Of a stretch of DNA of 64,000 nt, positions 49,241 to 57,472 are shown one piece after another. Below the pieces are notes generated by a model. The model was not told the origin of the DNA. It made no database searches and worked only from the letters and a program-made list of their open reading frames with translations. The translations under genes and the position numbers were made by a program. Every line of letters starts with the position of its first letter. The first letter of the stretch is position 1. This DNA comes from TK10-74A sp965217625 (GTDB lineage Bacteria; Chloroflexota; Dehalococcoidia; Bin125): positions 1,302,001 to 1,366,000 of the forward strand of contig OZ244557.1 in assembly GCA_965217625.1 (NCBI GenBank), in the 5' to 3' direction.

Positions 49241-50257
49241 ATGGCGAAATTCACGGTCTATCACACCGCGCGGACAGAGATGCCGCCGGTGGAGCACGAA
49301 ATCCTCTCGACGATCGACGCGGAGATCCGCCTGATCGCGCCCGGCAAGTCCGCCGCCGAACTGGCCTCGCTGATGCCGGACGCGGACGGCGTATTCGTCG
49401 TGTACGCGCCGATCACGGCCGAAGTCCTCGACGGGATGCCCAACTGCAAGGTCGTCGTGCGATACGGCGTGGGCGTCGACACGCTGGACCTGGACGCCGC
49501 GACGGAGCGGGGCGTGATCTGCGCGCACGTGCCGGACGTGCACCGGCGCGAGGTCGCCAACCACGCGCTGATGCTGATGCTGGCGGTCACGCGCAAGCTG
49601 ATCCGGCAAGACCGCGCGATCCGGGCCGGCGGCTGGACGATCGACGGGCTCGCGCCGACGCCGGAGCTCTACGGGCAGACGCTGGGGCTGGTGGCCTGCG
49701 GGCCCATCGCCCGGCTCATGGCCGAGCGCGGGCGGGCGCTGTCGATGCGCGTGGTGGGCTACGACCCGTACGAGGACGCCGCCCGCGTGGCCGCGGCGGG
49801 GATCGAGCTGCAGCCGTCGCTGGAGGCGGTGCTGAGCCAGTCCGACGTGGTCAGCGTGCACGCGCCCCACACCCCGGAGACCGAGCACATGATCGACGCG
49901 GCGGCGCTGGCCCGGATGAAGCCGTCCGCGTACCTGCTGAACACGGCGCGCGGCCCCGTCATCGACGAGGCGGCGCTGATCGCGGCGCTGCAATCGGGGG
50001 CGATCGCGGGCGCGGGCCTGGATGTGTTCGAGCAGGAGCCGATGACCGCCGACAACCCGCTGCGGTCGATGGACAACGTGGTGCTGACGCCGCACACCGC
50101 CTATTACTCGGACCGCGCCTCCGCGACGATCATCCGCCGCGCGGCGGAGAGCATGGCGCACGTGCTGACCGGGCACTGGCCACGCTTCGTGGCGAACAAG
50201 GGCGTGCTCGGCAAGCTCGACCTGAAGCCCTGCCCGGATCCGCCCGACGATCCATAG
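49241..50257 (+). CDS. D-isomer-specific 2-hydroxyacid dehydrogenase family protein
   Basis: A 338-residue member of the phosphoglycerate-dehydrogenase-like family. Catalytic residues are in place: Arg in LLNTARGPVIDEAAL, Glu in LDVFEQEPM and His in LTPHTAYYSD. The Rossmann glycine motif is degenerate, reading LGLVACGPIARLMAERG, so the first and last Gly of GxGxxG are Ala. The N-terminal half has NCKVVVRYGVGVDTLDLDAA. It should reduce a 2-oxoacid or oxidise a D-2-hydroxyacid with NAD(P). It lies 32 bases after the selenoprotein on the same strand. Confidence 0.9.
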   Translation: MAKFTVYHTARTEMPPVEHEILSTIDAEIRLIAPGKSAAELASLMPDADGVFVVYAPITAEVLDGMPNCKVVVRYGVGVDTLDLDAATERGVICAHVPDVHRREVANHALMLMLAVTRKLIRQDRAIRAGGWTIDGLAPTPELYGQTLGLVACGPIARLMAERGRALSMRVVGYDPYEDAARVAAAGIELQPSLEAVLSQSDVVSVHAPHTPETEHMIDAAALARMKPSAYLLNTARGPVIDEAALIAALQSGAIAGAGLDVFEQEPMTADNPLRSMDNVVLTPHTAYYSDRASATIIRRAAESMAHVLTGHWPRFVANKGVLGKLDLKPCPDPPDDP

Positions 50258-50327
50258 CTGCTCGGCGTCTGTCCGGGACGGTCTGCCCGGCGCGTCGGCG
50301 GTTGGCCCGATCGGAAAGGAAACCGCG

Positions 50328-51560
50328 ATGACCAGCGTCGTGCAGCCAGCCATTGAAGTGCGTCCGGTGAACCCCGAGGAGCTGGAGGCGTTCGGCTACG
50401 TCACGCATACGACGCTGGCCAGCCACGGCAACGAGGGCTTCAACGACCCGATGGTCGACATGCGGCCGGAGTGGACCCTGTGCGTGTTCGAGGACGGGGC
50501 GCTGGTGACGGCGTTCGCGGCCTGGCCGTTCTCGATGCGCTGGAACGGCGAGCGCGTGCACGTGGCGGGCGTGACGTCGGTGGGGACGCTGCCGCACAAG
50601 CGGCGCCGGGGGCACCTGACGCGGGCGATGACGACGGCGTTCGGCAACTACCGCGACGCGGCGCAGCCGATCGCGATCCTGCACGCGTCGCAGGCGGCCA
50701 TCTATCAGCGCTACGGCTACGCGATCATCGCGCCGGTGCAGGACTACGCGGTGGACCCGCGGGATATCAACTTCGTGGGCGGCCCGCGCCCGCGGGGCAC
50801 GGTGCGCTTGGGCGACACGTCGGAGCGCGACCTGCTCAAGTCGCTGTACCGGACCTACGCCGGGCCGCGCACGGGGCTGCTGCATCGGGGCGACGCGCTC
50901 TGGGACGGGGGCATGCTCGACGAGCACGACAAGCAGGCGGGCCCCGTCTACGCGGCGTTCTACGAGGAGGACGGGCAGGCGCAGGGCTACGCGCTGTACC
51001 TGACCCGGGCCGGCGAGGAGGGGGGCGTGGTGGACCGCAACCACGTCGTCACGCTGCGGGAGTTGCACGCCTTGACGGCGCCGGCCTACGTGGCGCTGTG
51101 GGAGCACGTGGCGGCGCACGATCTGGCGAACACGATCGTCCGCAAGAGCGCCCCCATCGACGACCCGTTGTTCCACATGCTGCAGGAGCCGCGCCGTCTG
51201 CACGCCACCGTGCACGACAACATCCTGCTGCGCATCGTCGACGTGGCGCCGGCGCTGAGCGCGCGCGGCTACGCCGAAGCGGGCGCGGCGACGTTCGAGC
51301 TGGTCGACGACCGCTGCGAGTGGAACCGGGGCACGTGGCGGCTCGAGGCGGACGGCGAGCGCGGAGAGCTGACCCGATCCTCGGCGGCGCCGGACTTCAC
51401 GCTCGACGCGCGCGCCTTGAGCGCCCTGGCGAGCGGCGCCCGATCGGCCACCGACCTCTACCGGCAGGGCGGGCTGGAGACGTCGCACCCGGAGTCGCTG
51501 CGGACCTGGGACCGGCTCTTCGCGACGGCCTACCGTCCGCACTGCCCGGACCGCTTCTAG
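50328..51560 (+). CDS. GNAT family N-acetyltransferase (Eis-like) with SCP2-type C-terminus
   Basis: A 410-residue protein of the Eis-type architecture: two GNAT domains followed by an SCP2-like sterol-carrier fold. The acetyl-CoA site is VAGVTSVGTLPHKRRRGHLT, where V-G-x-x-P-x-x-R-x-x-G matches the Eis pattern. ASQAAIYQRYGYAIIAPVQD follows, and the C-terminus has GELTRSSAAPDFTLDARALS and ATDLYRQGGLE. Eis enzymes acetylate amines such as aminoglycosides or lysines; here the substrate is unknown. GGAAAGG lies upstream of ATG 50328. Confidence 0.9.
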   Translation: MTSVVQPAIEVRPVNPEELEAFGYVTHTTLASHGNEGFNDPMVDMRPEWTLCVFEDGALVTAFAAWPFSMRWNGERVHVAGVTSVGTLPHKRRRGHLTRAMTTAFGNYRDAAQPIAILHASQAAIYQRYGYAIIAPVQDYAVDPRDINFVGGPRPRGTVRLGDTSERDLLKSLYRTYAGPRTGLLHRGDALWDGGMLDEHDKQAGPVYAAFYEEDGQAQGYALYLTRAGEEGGVVDRNHVVTLRELHALTAPAYVALWEHVAAHDLANTIVRKSAPIDDPLFHMLQEPRRLHATVHDNILLRIVDVAPALSARGYAEAGAATFELVDDRCEWNRGTWRLEADGERGELTRSSAAPDFTLDARALSALASGARSATDLYRQGGLETSHPESLRTWDRLFATAYRPHCPDRF

Positions 51561-51735
51561 CGGCCCTACAGGGGCGCCGGATCGGCCGGCGGCGTTTGCA
51601 TCGACTGGGGCGCCCTGATACCAAGAACGCGCCGACGAGACGGGCGGACGCGGGGCATCAAAGGCGGTGCCCGGCGGCCCACGGACCACGGAGCGGCCCC
51701 CAGACGGGCCTTGCAGGCGGAAGGGATCGAACGCC

Positions 51736-52320
51736 ATGACGACGCTGGATCGCATCGTGGAGCGCTGGAATCTGCAGCGGCACCCGTTCTACACAGCCTG
51801 GTCGGCGGGGACGCTGCCGGCGTCGGCGCTGCGGCACTACGCGGCCGAGTGGGGCGCGTTCATCGGCGCGGTGCCGGACGGCTGGCGCACCCTGGGCGCC
51901 GACGACCACGCGGCGGAGGAGGTGGAGCACGCGGCGCTGTGGGGCGAGTTCGCGTCGGACTTGGGCGTGGAGGTGCGGGCGGAGCCACATGGCGAGGCCG
52001 GCCGGGCGCTCGTCGCGACGGCGCAGCGGCTGTTCGCCGAGCCGGCGACGGCGATCGGGGCGCTGTTCGCGTTCGAAGCGCGGCAGCCGCTGACGGCGGA
52101 GGCCAAGCTGCAGGGGTTGAACGAGCACTACGCGTCGCTGGGGACGCCGGGGCGCTACTTCGCCGTCCACGCCAGCGACTACGGCGAGGCCGCCATGCTG
52201 CGGGAGATGGCGGCCTCGCTGACGCCGCCGCAGCGGGAGCGGTCGGAGTCGGCCTGCGCGGAGCTGGGCGAGGCGCTGTGGACGGCGCTGAGCGGCGTGC
52301 AGGAAACCGCGGGCTGCTAG
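51736..52320 (+). CDS. TenA/PqqC-like (heme-oxygenase fold) protein, putative iron-containing redox enzyme
   Basis: A 194-residue all-helical protein of the heme-oxygenase-like superfamily. TLDRIVERWNLQRHPFYTAW, LRHYAAEWGAFIGAVPDGWR and DDHAAEEVEHAALWGEFASD carry the His and Glu residues expected of the di-iron branch (E-x6-H, then HxxxE/ExxxH). The final helix (HASDYGEAAMLREMAASL) fits as well. It may be an oxygenase or decarboxylase rather than a thiaminase. ATG 51736 has GGAAGGG upstream. Confidence 0.78.
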   Translation: MTTLDRIVERWNLQRHPFYTAWSAGTLPASALRHYAAEWGAFIGAVPDGWRTLGADDHAAEEVEHAALWGEFASDLGVEVRAEPHGEAGRALVATAQRLFAEPATAIGALFAFEARQPLTAEAKLQGLNEHYASLGTPGRYFAVHASDYGEAAMLREMAASLTPPQRERSESACAELGEALWTALSGVQETAGC

Positions 52321-52403
52321 CTGCGCGGTCGCGGACACAGTAGCGACGGCGCGCGCGGCAACGACCGCCGGCGCCGCTCGCACGGCGCACGAAGGAGACG
52401 CAC

Positions 52404-53591
52404 ATGCCCCAGATCGGCCTGACGCCCGAGGTCCGCGAACTCAAGGACAAGATGAAGGAGTTCATCAACGGGACGGTGATCCCCGCCGAGCCGGTCCTCA
52501 TGCAGGACGACGAGGAATCCGCCCGGACGATGGCCGGGATCAAGCAGGCGGCCAAGGATCAGGACCTCTGGGCGCTGGGCCATCCGCTGGAGATCGGCGG
52601 CGCCGGCCTGGGCTTCATGCCCTTCGTGCACCTGAACGAGGTGATCGGTCGCTCGCACTTCGGGTCCCACGCAGTGGGGTCCGCATCGATGCAGGACTCG
52701 ATCATGCTGCACCTTTACGCGAGCGAGGATCAGAAGGCGAAGTGGCTGGCGCCGCTGGTCGCAGGCGATATCTATCCCTCGGTGGGGCTGACGGAGCCGG
52801 AGGTCGCGGGGTCGGATCCGACGCTGATGCAGACGCGCGCCGTTCGCGACGGGGACGAGTGGGTGATCAACGGCCACAAGTGGTTCACCAGCGGCGCCTC
52901 GCGGGCCGCCTTCACGACCTGCTTCGCGATGACCAACCCGCAGGCGGCGACGAAGTGGGACCGCTTCTCGTCGATCATCGTGCCCACGGACACGCCGGGG
53001 TACGAGATCGTGCGGGCCATCCCGACGATGGGCACCACGCAAGGCCAGCACTGCGAGGTGAAGTACCACGACGTGCGCGTGCCCGCGACGAACCTCTTGG
53101 GGCCCGAGGGCAAGGGCTTCCTGATCGCGCAGAAGCGACTGGGGCCGGGCCGCATCTTCCACTGCATGCGCTGGCTGGGTCAGGCAGAGCGGGCCTTCGA
53201 GCTGATGTGCGAGCGGGCCAAGGCGCGCTGGTCGCACGGCTCGTATCTGGCGGAGAAGGGCGACATCCGGACCTGGATCGCCGACTCGGCGGCGGAGATT
53301 CAGGCCGCCCGCATGATGACGCTCGACGCCGCGCGGGCCTACGACGAGGGCGACGAGGCGCGCGTCGAGATCGGCATGATCAAGTTCTGGGGCGGGCACG
53401 TGCTGCACAACGTGATCGATCGGGCGATTCAGGTACACGGAGCGCTGGGCGTGACGAGCGACACGCCGCTGGAGTTCATGTACCGCGAGGCGCGCTACGC
53501 GCGCCTCTACGATGGCCCGGACGAGGTGCACAAGATGACCGTCGCGCGGCGCCTGCTGCGCGACCCCTTCAACAACGTGCCCTGGCGCTAG
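52404..53591 (+). CDS. Acyl-CoA dehydrogenase (ACAD10/11-like)
   Basis: A 395-residue acyl-CoA dehydrogenase close in type to the one at 27490. Segments are SVGLTEPEVAGSDPTLMQTR, WVINGHKWFTSGASRAAFTT, GRIFHCMRWLGQAERAFELM and RAIQVHGALGVTSDTPLEFM. It is FAD-dependent and oxidises an acyl-CoA thioester. AGGAGACGCAC precedes ATG 52404. The VOC-fold gene follows 42 bases later and an SDR after that, suggesting a degradative segment in which acyl-CoA formation, oxidation and further reactions are combined. Confidence 0.94.
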   Translation: MPQIGLTPEVRELKDKMKEFINGTVIPAEPVLMQDDEESARTMAGIKQAAKDQDLWALGHPLEIGGAGLGFMPFVHLNEVIGRSHFGSHAVGSASMQDSIMLHLYASEDQKAKWLAPLVAGDIYPSVGLTEPEVAGSDPTLMQTRAVRDGDEWVINGHKWFTSGASRAAFTTCFAMTNPQAATKWDRFSSIIVPTDTPGYEIVRAIPTMGTTQGQHCEVKYHDVRVPATNLLGPEGKGFLIAQKRLGPGRIFHCMRWLGQAERAFELMCERAKARWSHGSYLAEKGDIRTWIADSAAEIQAARMMTLDAARAYDEGDEARVEIGMIKFWGGHVLHNVIDRAIQVHGALGVTSDTPLEFMYREARYARLYDGPDEVHKMTVARRLLRDPFNNVPWR

Positions 53592-53632
53592 TCCGCGCGC
53601 CCGGCGCGGGCGGGATCGGGAAGGAGCCGGCC

Positions 53633-54415
53633 GTGAGTGAGATTCGCATCCGCCAGATCTGCCTGGTGGCGCACGACCTGGATCGGGTGCAGGCGCAGAC
53701 GGAGTCGGTGTTCGGCGTGGAGCTCTGCTGGCGCGATCCGGCGATCCTCAAGATCCGGCTCAACCACACGCTGATCCCGTTCGGGGACCAGATCCTGGAG
53801 TGCGTATCGCCGCAGCCCGGCGAGTACGACACGCCGGCCGAGCGCTACCTGCATCGGCGCGGCGGCGACGGCGGCTACATGGTGATCATGCAGGTGCCGG
53901 AGGCGTCGTATCCGTCCTACCGAGCACGCGTGGAGGCGCTGCGCATCCCGATCATCGCGGAGCCGGGCGAGGACGGGAAGGGGCACGGCATCCAGCTGCA
54001 CCCACGCGAGGTGCCGGGCGCGATCCCCGAGATCCGCTGGAACGTGGAGGAGGATCGCCCCGACGGCGCCTGGTGGCCGGCCGGCGAGAACTGGCAGCGC
54101 AAGAAGCACACGGCGATCGTCGACGGCATCCGGGCGGCGGAGATCCAGTGCCACGACCCCGCCGGCGCGGCGGCACGCTGGGGCGAGGTCCTGGATGAGC
54201 CGGTGGTGCGGGACGCGGAAGGCAATCCGGCGCTGGCGCTGGCGGGGTCGGACCTGCGCTTCGTGCCGGCGCGGGACGGGCGCGGCCCGGGGTTGGGCGG
54301 TCTGGACATCAGCGCCACGAACCCCGCGCAGGCGCTGGCCAACGCCGAGGCGGAGGGCTGCCGCACCGGCGAGAACTTGATCACCATCTGCGGCATGCGC
54401 TTGCGGCTGGTCTGA
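53633..54415 (+). CDS. VOC superfamily (glyoxalase-like) protein
   Basis: A 260-residue protein with two beta-alpha-beta-beta-beta modules. The first is IRQICLVAHDLDRVQAQTES to ILECVSPQPGEYDTPAERYL, and the second runs from TAIVDGIRAAEIQCHDPAGA to GLDISATNP. The first module matches glyoxalase-like domain 3 (the form found with RRGGDGGYMVIMQVPE). Members are metal-dependent lyases, dioxygenases or isomerases; no ligand set is secure here. The start is GTG at 53633 with AAGGAG upstream. It sits between an acyl-CoA dehydrogenase and an SDR gene. Confidence 0.85.
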   Translation: MSEIRIRQICLVAHDLDRVQAQTESVFGVELCWRDPAILKIRLNHTLIPFGDQILECVSPQPGEYDTPAERYLHRRGGDGGYMVIMQVPEASYPSYRARVEALRIPIIAEPGEDGKGHGIQLHPREVPGAIPEIRWNVEEDRPDGAWWPAGENWQRKKHTAIVDGIRAAEIQCHDPAGAAARWGEVLDEPVVRDAEGNPALALAGSDLRFVPARDGRGPGLGGLDISATNPAQALANAEAEGCRTGENLITICGMRLRLV

Positions 54416-54450
54416 GAGGGCCACACCAGCGGGACGGACGGAGGGTCGGC

Positions 54451-55268
<818 letters not shown>

Positions 55269-55272
<4 letters not shown>

Positions 55273-55724
55273 GACTCCTCGGCGATGTAGCGCGCGGGCC
55301 TGGCGCCGTAGCCGGCGTGGACCTGCGTCGGCGGTCGCCCGCTGGGCGCGCTGACGGCGGCCTCGACCGCCGCCGAGAGCCAGCGGTTGAGCGAGACCCC
55401 CTCGGCGGCGGCGACCAGCGCGGCGCGCGCGTGCACCGAGGGCAGCACGCGCAGCGAGATGCGGCCCTGGTAGCGGCCAGCCGCCAACGGCGGCGGGATC
55501 TCCTGTCCCTGCGCCAACTGCGACTCCACCCACAAGCCCATCGCCTCTTCCAGCCCCTCCCAGGCGCTGGGCCCGTCCGGCCCGGCCGAGTAGCAGCCGG
55601 GAAACTCCAGCACTTCGGCGCTCACGCCGTCTTCGTCCCGGCGCAGGACCCGCGCATAGGGGGCGGCCAGGACCTCCGCCACGCGACGCTTCACATCCCA
55701 CACGTTGCTCACGCCTTCACTCAT
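55269..55724 (-). CDS. hicB: HicB family antitoxin
   Basis: A 151-residue HicB-type antitoxin. The N-terminal half is the degenerate RNase H-like fold (YARVLRRDEDGVSAEVLEFP, then GCYSAGPDGPSAWEGLEEAM). The C-terminal half carries a ribbon-helix-helix-like region (GRISLRVLPSVHARAALVAA, then GVSLNRWLSAAVEAA) for DNA binding. ATG 55724 overlaps the hicA stop in ATGA and has GGAGAG seven bases upstream; ATG 55730 is less likely. It should neutralise HicA and repress the operon. Confidence 0.92.
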
Positions 55725-55945
55725 GACCATCTCTCCATATCGTCAAGCACGCTGCGGTAGGTGTGCTTGTTGGGGTGCATGGGGATCACCAGCGTTCGTC
55801 CGTTCCGCTGCAGCACGATGTGGCTGCCCTTGCCCCGGCCCGGACGCTCCGTCCAGCCCAGCGCGAGGGCGGCGGCACGCAGATCCCGCGCCCTCAGATT
55901 GCCAAGCCTGCGCCGCAGCGCATCCAGGTCAACCGTACGTGCCAT
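55721..55945 (-). CDS. hicA: HicA family toxin (mRNA interferase)
   Basis: A 74-residue double-stranded RNA-binding-fold toxin expected to cleave mRNA when HicB is degraded. The catalytic His42 is in RGKGSHIVLQRNG, and LVIPMHPNKHTYRSVLDDME is the C-terminal half. It is the first gene, with hicB overlapping by four bases, the usual order for this family. GGGGGA lies eight bases upstream of ATG 55945. A TGACATCA direct repeat lies just upstream. Confidence 0.94.
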   Translation of the reverse strand: MARTVDLDALRRRLGNLRARDLRAAALALGWTERPGRGKGSHIVLQRNGRTLVIPMHPNKHTYRSVLDDMERWS

Positions 55946-55966
55946 GACGTTATCCCCCTATCTCCC

Positions 55967-55986
55967 TGATGTCAATATTGATGTCA
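55967..55986 (-). promoter_or_regulatory. Direct repeat upstream of hicAB (promoter/operator candidate)
   Basis: On the coding strand TGACATCA occurs twice at a 12-base period (55979-55986 and 55967-55974). The second copy lies in TTGACA, a consensus -35 hexamer. HicB-type ribbon-helix-helix proteins often bind such sites. The exact -10 is unclear, since TAACGT 17 bases on would place transcription start at the ATG. Confidence 0.45.
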
Positions 55987-56090
55987 CTCCCGCGACACGC
56001 GCCGTCCGGCGTCGCGACGACTCGTCTCACTATGGCGCATGCCGGTGGCTGCGATGTAGTCGTCCGGGCGCGGGGCCCGGGGCCGCGAGT

Positions 56091-56252
56091 CTACTGACTC
56101 GCAGCGACGGGACGCCGGGGGGACGGGGGCGGCGGGGGCACGGTGGAGGGGTTGTCGAGCAGGTCGTAGCCCGCGCTGAAGGCGGTGCCCGCCCCCTCGG
56201 AGAACACGCGGTCGTGGGGCCCGCGGCTGGGCCCCTCGATTTCGAGTGCCAC
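56091..56252 (-). CDS. Possible small protein (53 residues), uncertain; within the 55987-56311 interval
   Basis: A GTG-started frame of 53 codons, reading roughly VALEIEGPSRGPHDRVFSEG at the start and ending in a proline run and AASQ. Third positions are G/C as in real genes, but there is no clear ribosome binding site and I recognise no domain. The frame stays open upstream into the Asp/His-rich gene in another register, so it could be a remnant. Nothing else is seen between hicAB and 56311. Confidence 0.25.
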   Translation of the reverse strand: MALEIEGPSRGPHDRVFSEGAGTAFSAGYDLLDNPSTVPPPPPSPRRPVAASQ

Positions 56253-56311
56253 GGTAGCGGCTCGGGCGCTCCGGGAGGAGCGGCCTTCACCAGCCCGGCC
56301 GACGGCGCCGG

Positions 56312-56644
56312 TCAGTCGTCGTCGTCCTCGTGCGATGCGTCGTCGTCGCCGGCCTCGTGTTCGCTAGCGTCGTCATCGTCGTGGCCGTCGTCATCGTCGT
56401 CATCACCGTCGTGATGACCGGCCTCATCGACATCGTCTTCGCCGTCGTGGTGGCCGGCCGGATCGACGTCGCCGTCGCCGTCGGCGCCGTCGACGTGGCC
56501 CGCCCCGTCCTTGTCTCCGCCGCCGTGATGGCCGAACGGGTCGAGGTCGCCGTCGGTCGCCGCCGCGAGGCCCAACACGACAAGGCCCGCCACCAGCAGC
56601 GCGGCAATCGCCGCCGCGCCCATCCGTCTCGAAATCCGAAACAT
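56312..56644 (-). CDS. Exported Asp/His-rich protein, putative divalent-metal binder
   Basis: A 110-residue protein. Residues about 9-28 are a signal/anchor segment (AAAIAALLVAGLVVLGLAAA). The rest is built almost wholly of D, H, G, E and A, for example GHHGGGDKDGAGHVDGADGD, HHDGEDDVDEAGHHDG and DDDDDDGHDDDD. No fold is expected without ligand; the composition suits calcium, zinc or nickel binding. AAGGAGGT, a consensus Shine-Dalgarno, precedes ATG 56644. It is divergent from an OmpR/kinase pair whose sensor has a similar acidic loop, so the products may work together. Confidence 0.75.
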   Translation of the reverse strand: MFRISRRMGAAAIAALLVAGLVVLGLAAATDGDLDPFGHHGGGDKDGAGHVDGADGDGDVDPAGHHDGEDDVDEAGHHDGDDDDDDGHDDDDASEHEAGDDDASHEDDDD

Positions 56645-56708
56645 GACTACCTCCTTCGCGACCGGGATGTGTGGCTTCCGATCGCCTGACTCCAGTCTGC
56701 GCTCGCGG

Positions 56709-56782
56709 GATGAGAACCGCCTGAGAGCGAGATAGGAGTTCTTCGGGGCGACGCCCGGCCGGCCACTCATCGCGCTCTCATC
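56709..56782. promoter_or_regulatory. Two pairs of 11-bp-spaced half-sites between the Asp/His-rich gene and the two-component operon
   Basis: TGAGAA (56711) and TGAGAG (56722) are 11 bases apart. ACTCATC (56765) and TCTCATC (56776) are 11 bases apart on the opposite orientation. Both pairs share the core TCTCA/TGAGA. The layout is what an OmpR-family response regulator usually recognises, so autoregulation plus control of the divergent gene is likely. Confidence 0.55.
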
Positions 56783-56803
56783 AGGGTGCGCCATCATGGG
56801 GCC

Positions 56804-57472
56804 ATGCGCATTCTGTTCGCCGAGGACGACGCACGGCTGGGCGCCCTGGTGACGCGCGTGCTGCGCGAAGAGGGGCACGTCGTGGAGTGGGTGCGGGACG
56901 GGGACGCGGCGGTGGCGCACCTCGCGGACGGCGGCTTCGACCTGGCGATCCTCGATGTGATGATGCCCGGCCGGGACGGCTTCCGCGTCGCGGCGGGGCG
57001 GCGCGCGCGGGGCGACGCCGTCCCCATTCTGCTGCTCACCGCGCGCGGCGCGGTGGACGACCGGGTGCGCGGGCTCGATGCGGGGGCGGACGACTACCTC
57101 GTGAAGCCGTTCGCGATGCCGGAGCTGCTGGCGCGGGTGCGGGCGCTGGGCCGGCGGCCGAGCGCGGCGCCGTCGGAGACGTTGCGGGCCGGGGTCGTCG
57201 CGCTCGATACGCGGGCCCGGCGAGCGTCGGTGGCGGGGCGCGGGGTGGATCTGACCGCGCGCGAGTACGCGCTGCTGGAGTTGTTCCTGCGCAACCCGGG
57301 AGTCGTGCTGTCGCGGACGCAGATCCTCGATCGGGTGTGGTCGTACGACTACGACGGGGCGTCGAACATCGTGGAGACGTACGTCCGCTACCTGCGCCGG
57401 AAGCTGGGGGCGTCCAGCGGCATGATCCGCACCGTGCGGGGCATGGGCTACCGGCTGGACGAGTCGCCGTGA
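56804..57472 (+). CDS. OmpR family DNA-binding response regulator
   Basis: A 222-residue response regulator. The receiver has acidic residues in RILFAEDDARLG, phospho-acceptor Asp51 in FDLAILDVMMPGRDG, Thr in LLLTARGA, and Lys101 in DDYLVKPFAMPELL. The C-terminal winged helix covers VDLTAREYALLELFLRNPG to IVETYVRYLRRKLG and TVRGMGYRLDE. ATG 56804 gives the canonical MRILFAEDD start. Its stop overlaps the kinase start (GTGA). It should bind the 11-bp-spaced half-sites just upstream. Confidence 0.95.
   Translation: MRILFAEDDARLGALVTRVLREEGHVVEWVRDGDAAVAHLADGGFDLAILDVMMPGRDGFRVAAGRRARGDAVPILLLTARGAVDDRVRGLDAGADDYLVKPFAMPELLARVRALGRRPSAAPSETLRAGVVALDTRARRASVAGRGVDLTAREYALLELFLRNPGVVLSRTQILDRVWSYDYDGASNIVETYVRYLRRKLGASSGMIRTVRGMGYRLDESP

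Noticed and set aside
55987..56311. Additional genes between hicAB and the Asp/His-rich gene
   Set aside because: The longer frames there are Pro/Arg/Ser-rich shadows; only the 53-codon frame at 56091-56252 has any coding look and is listed with low confidence.
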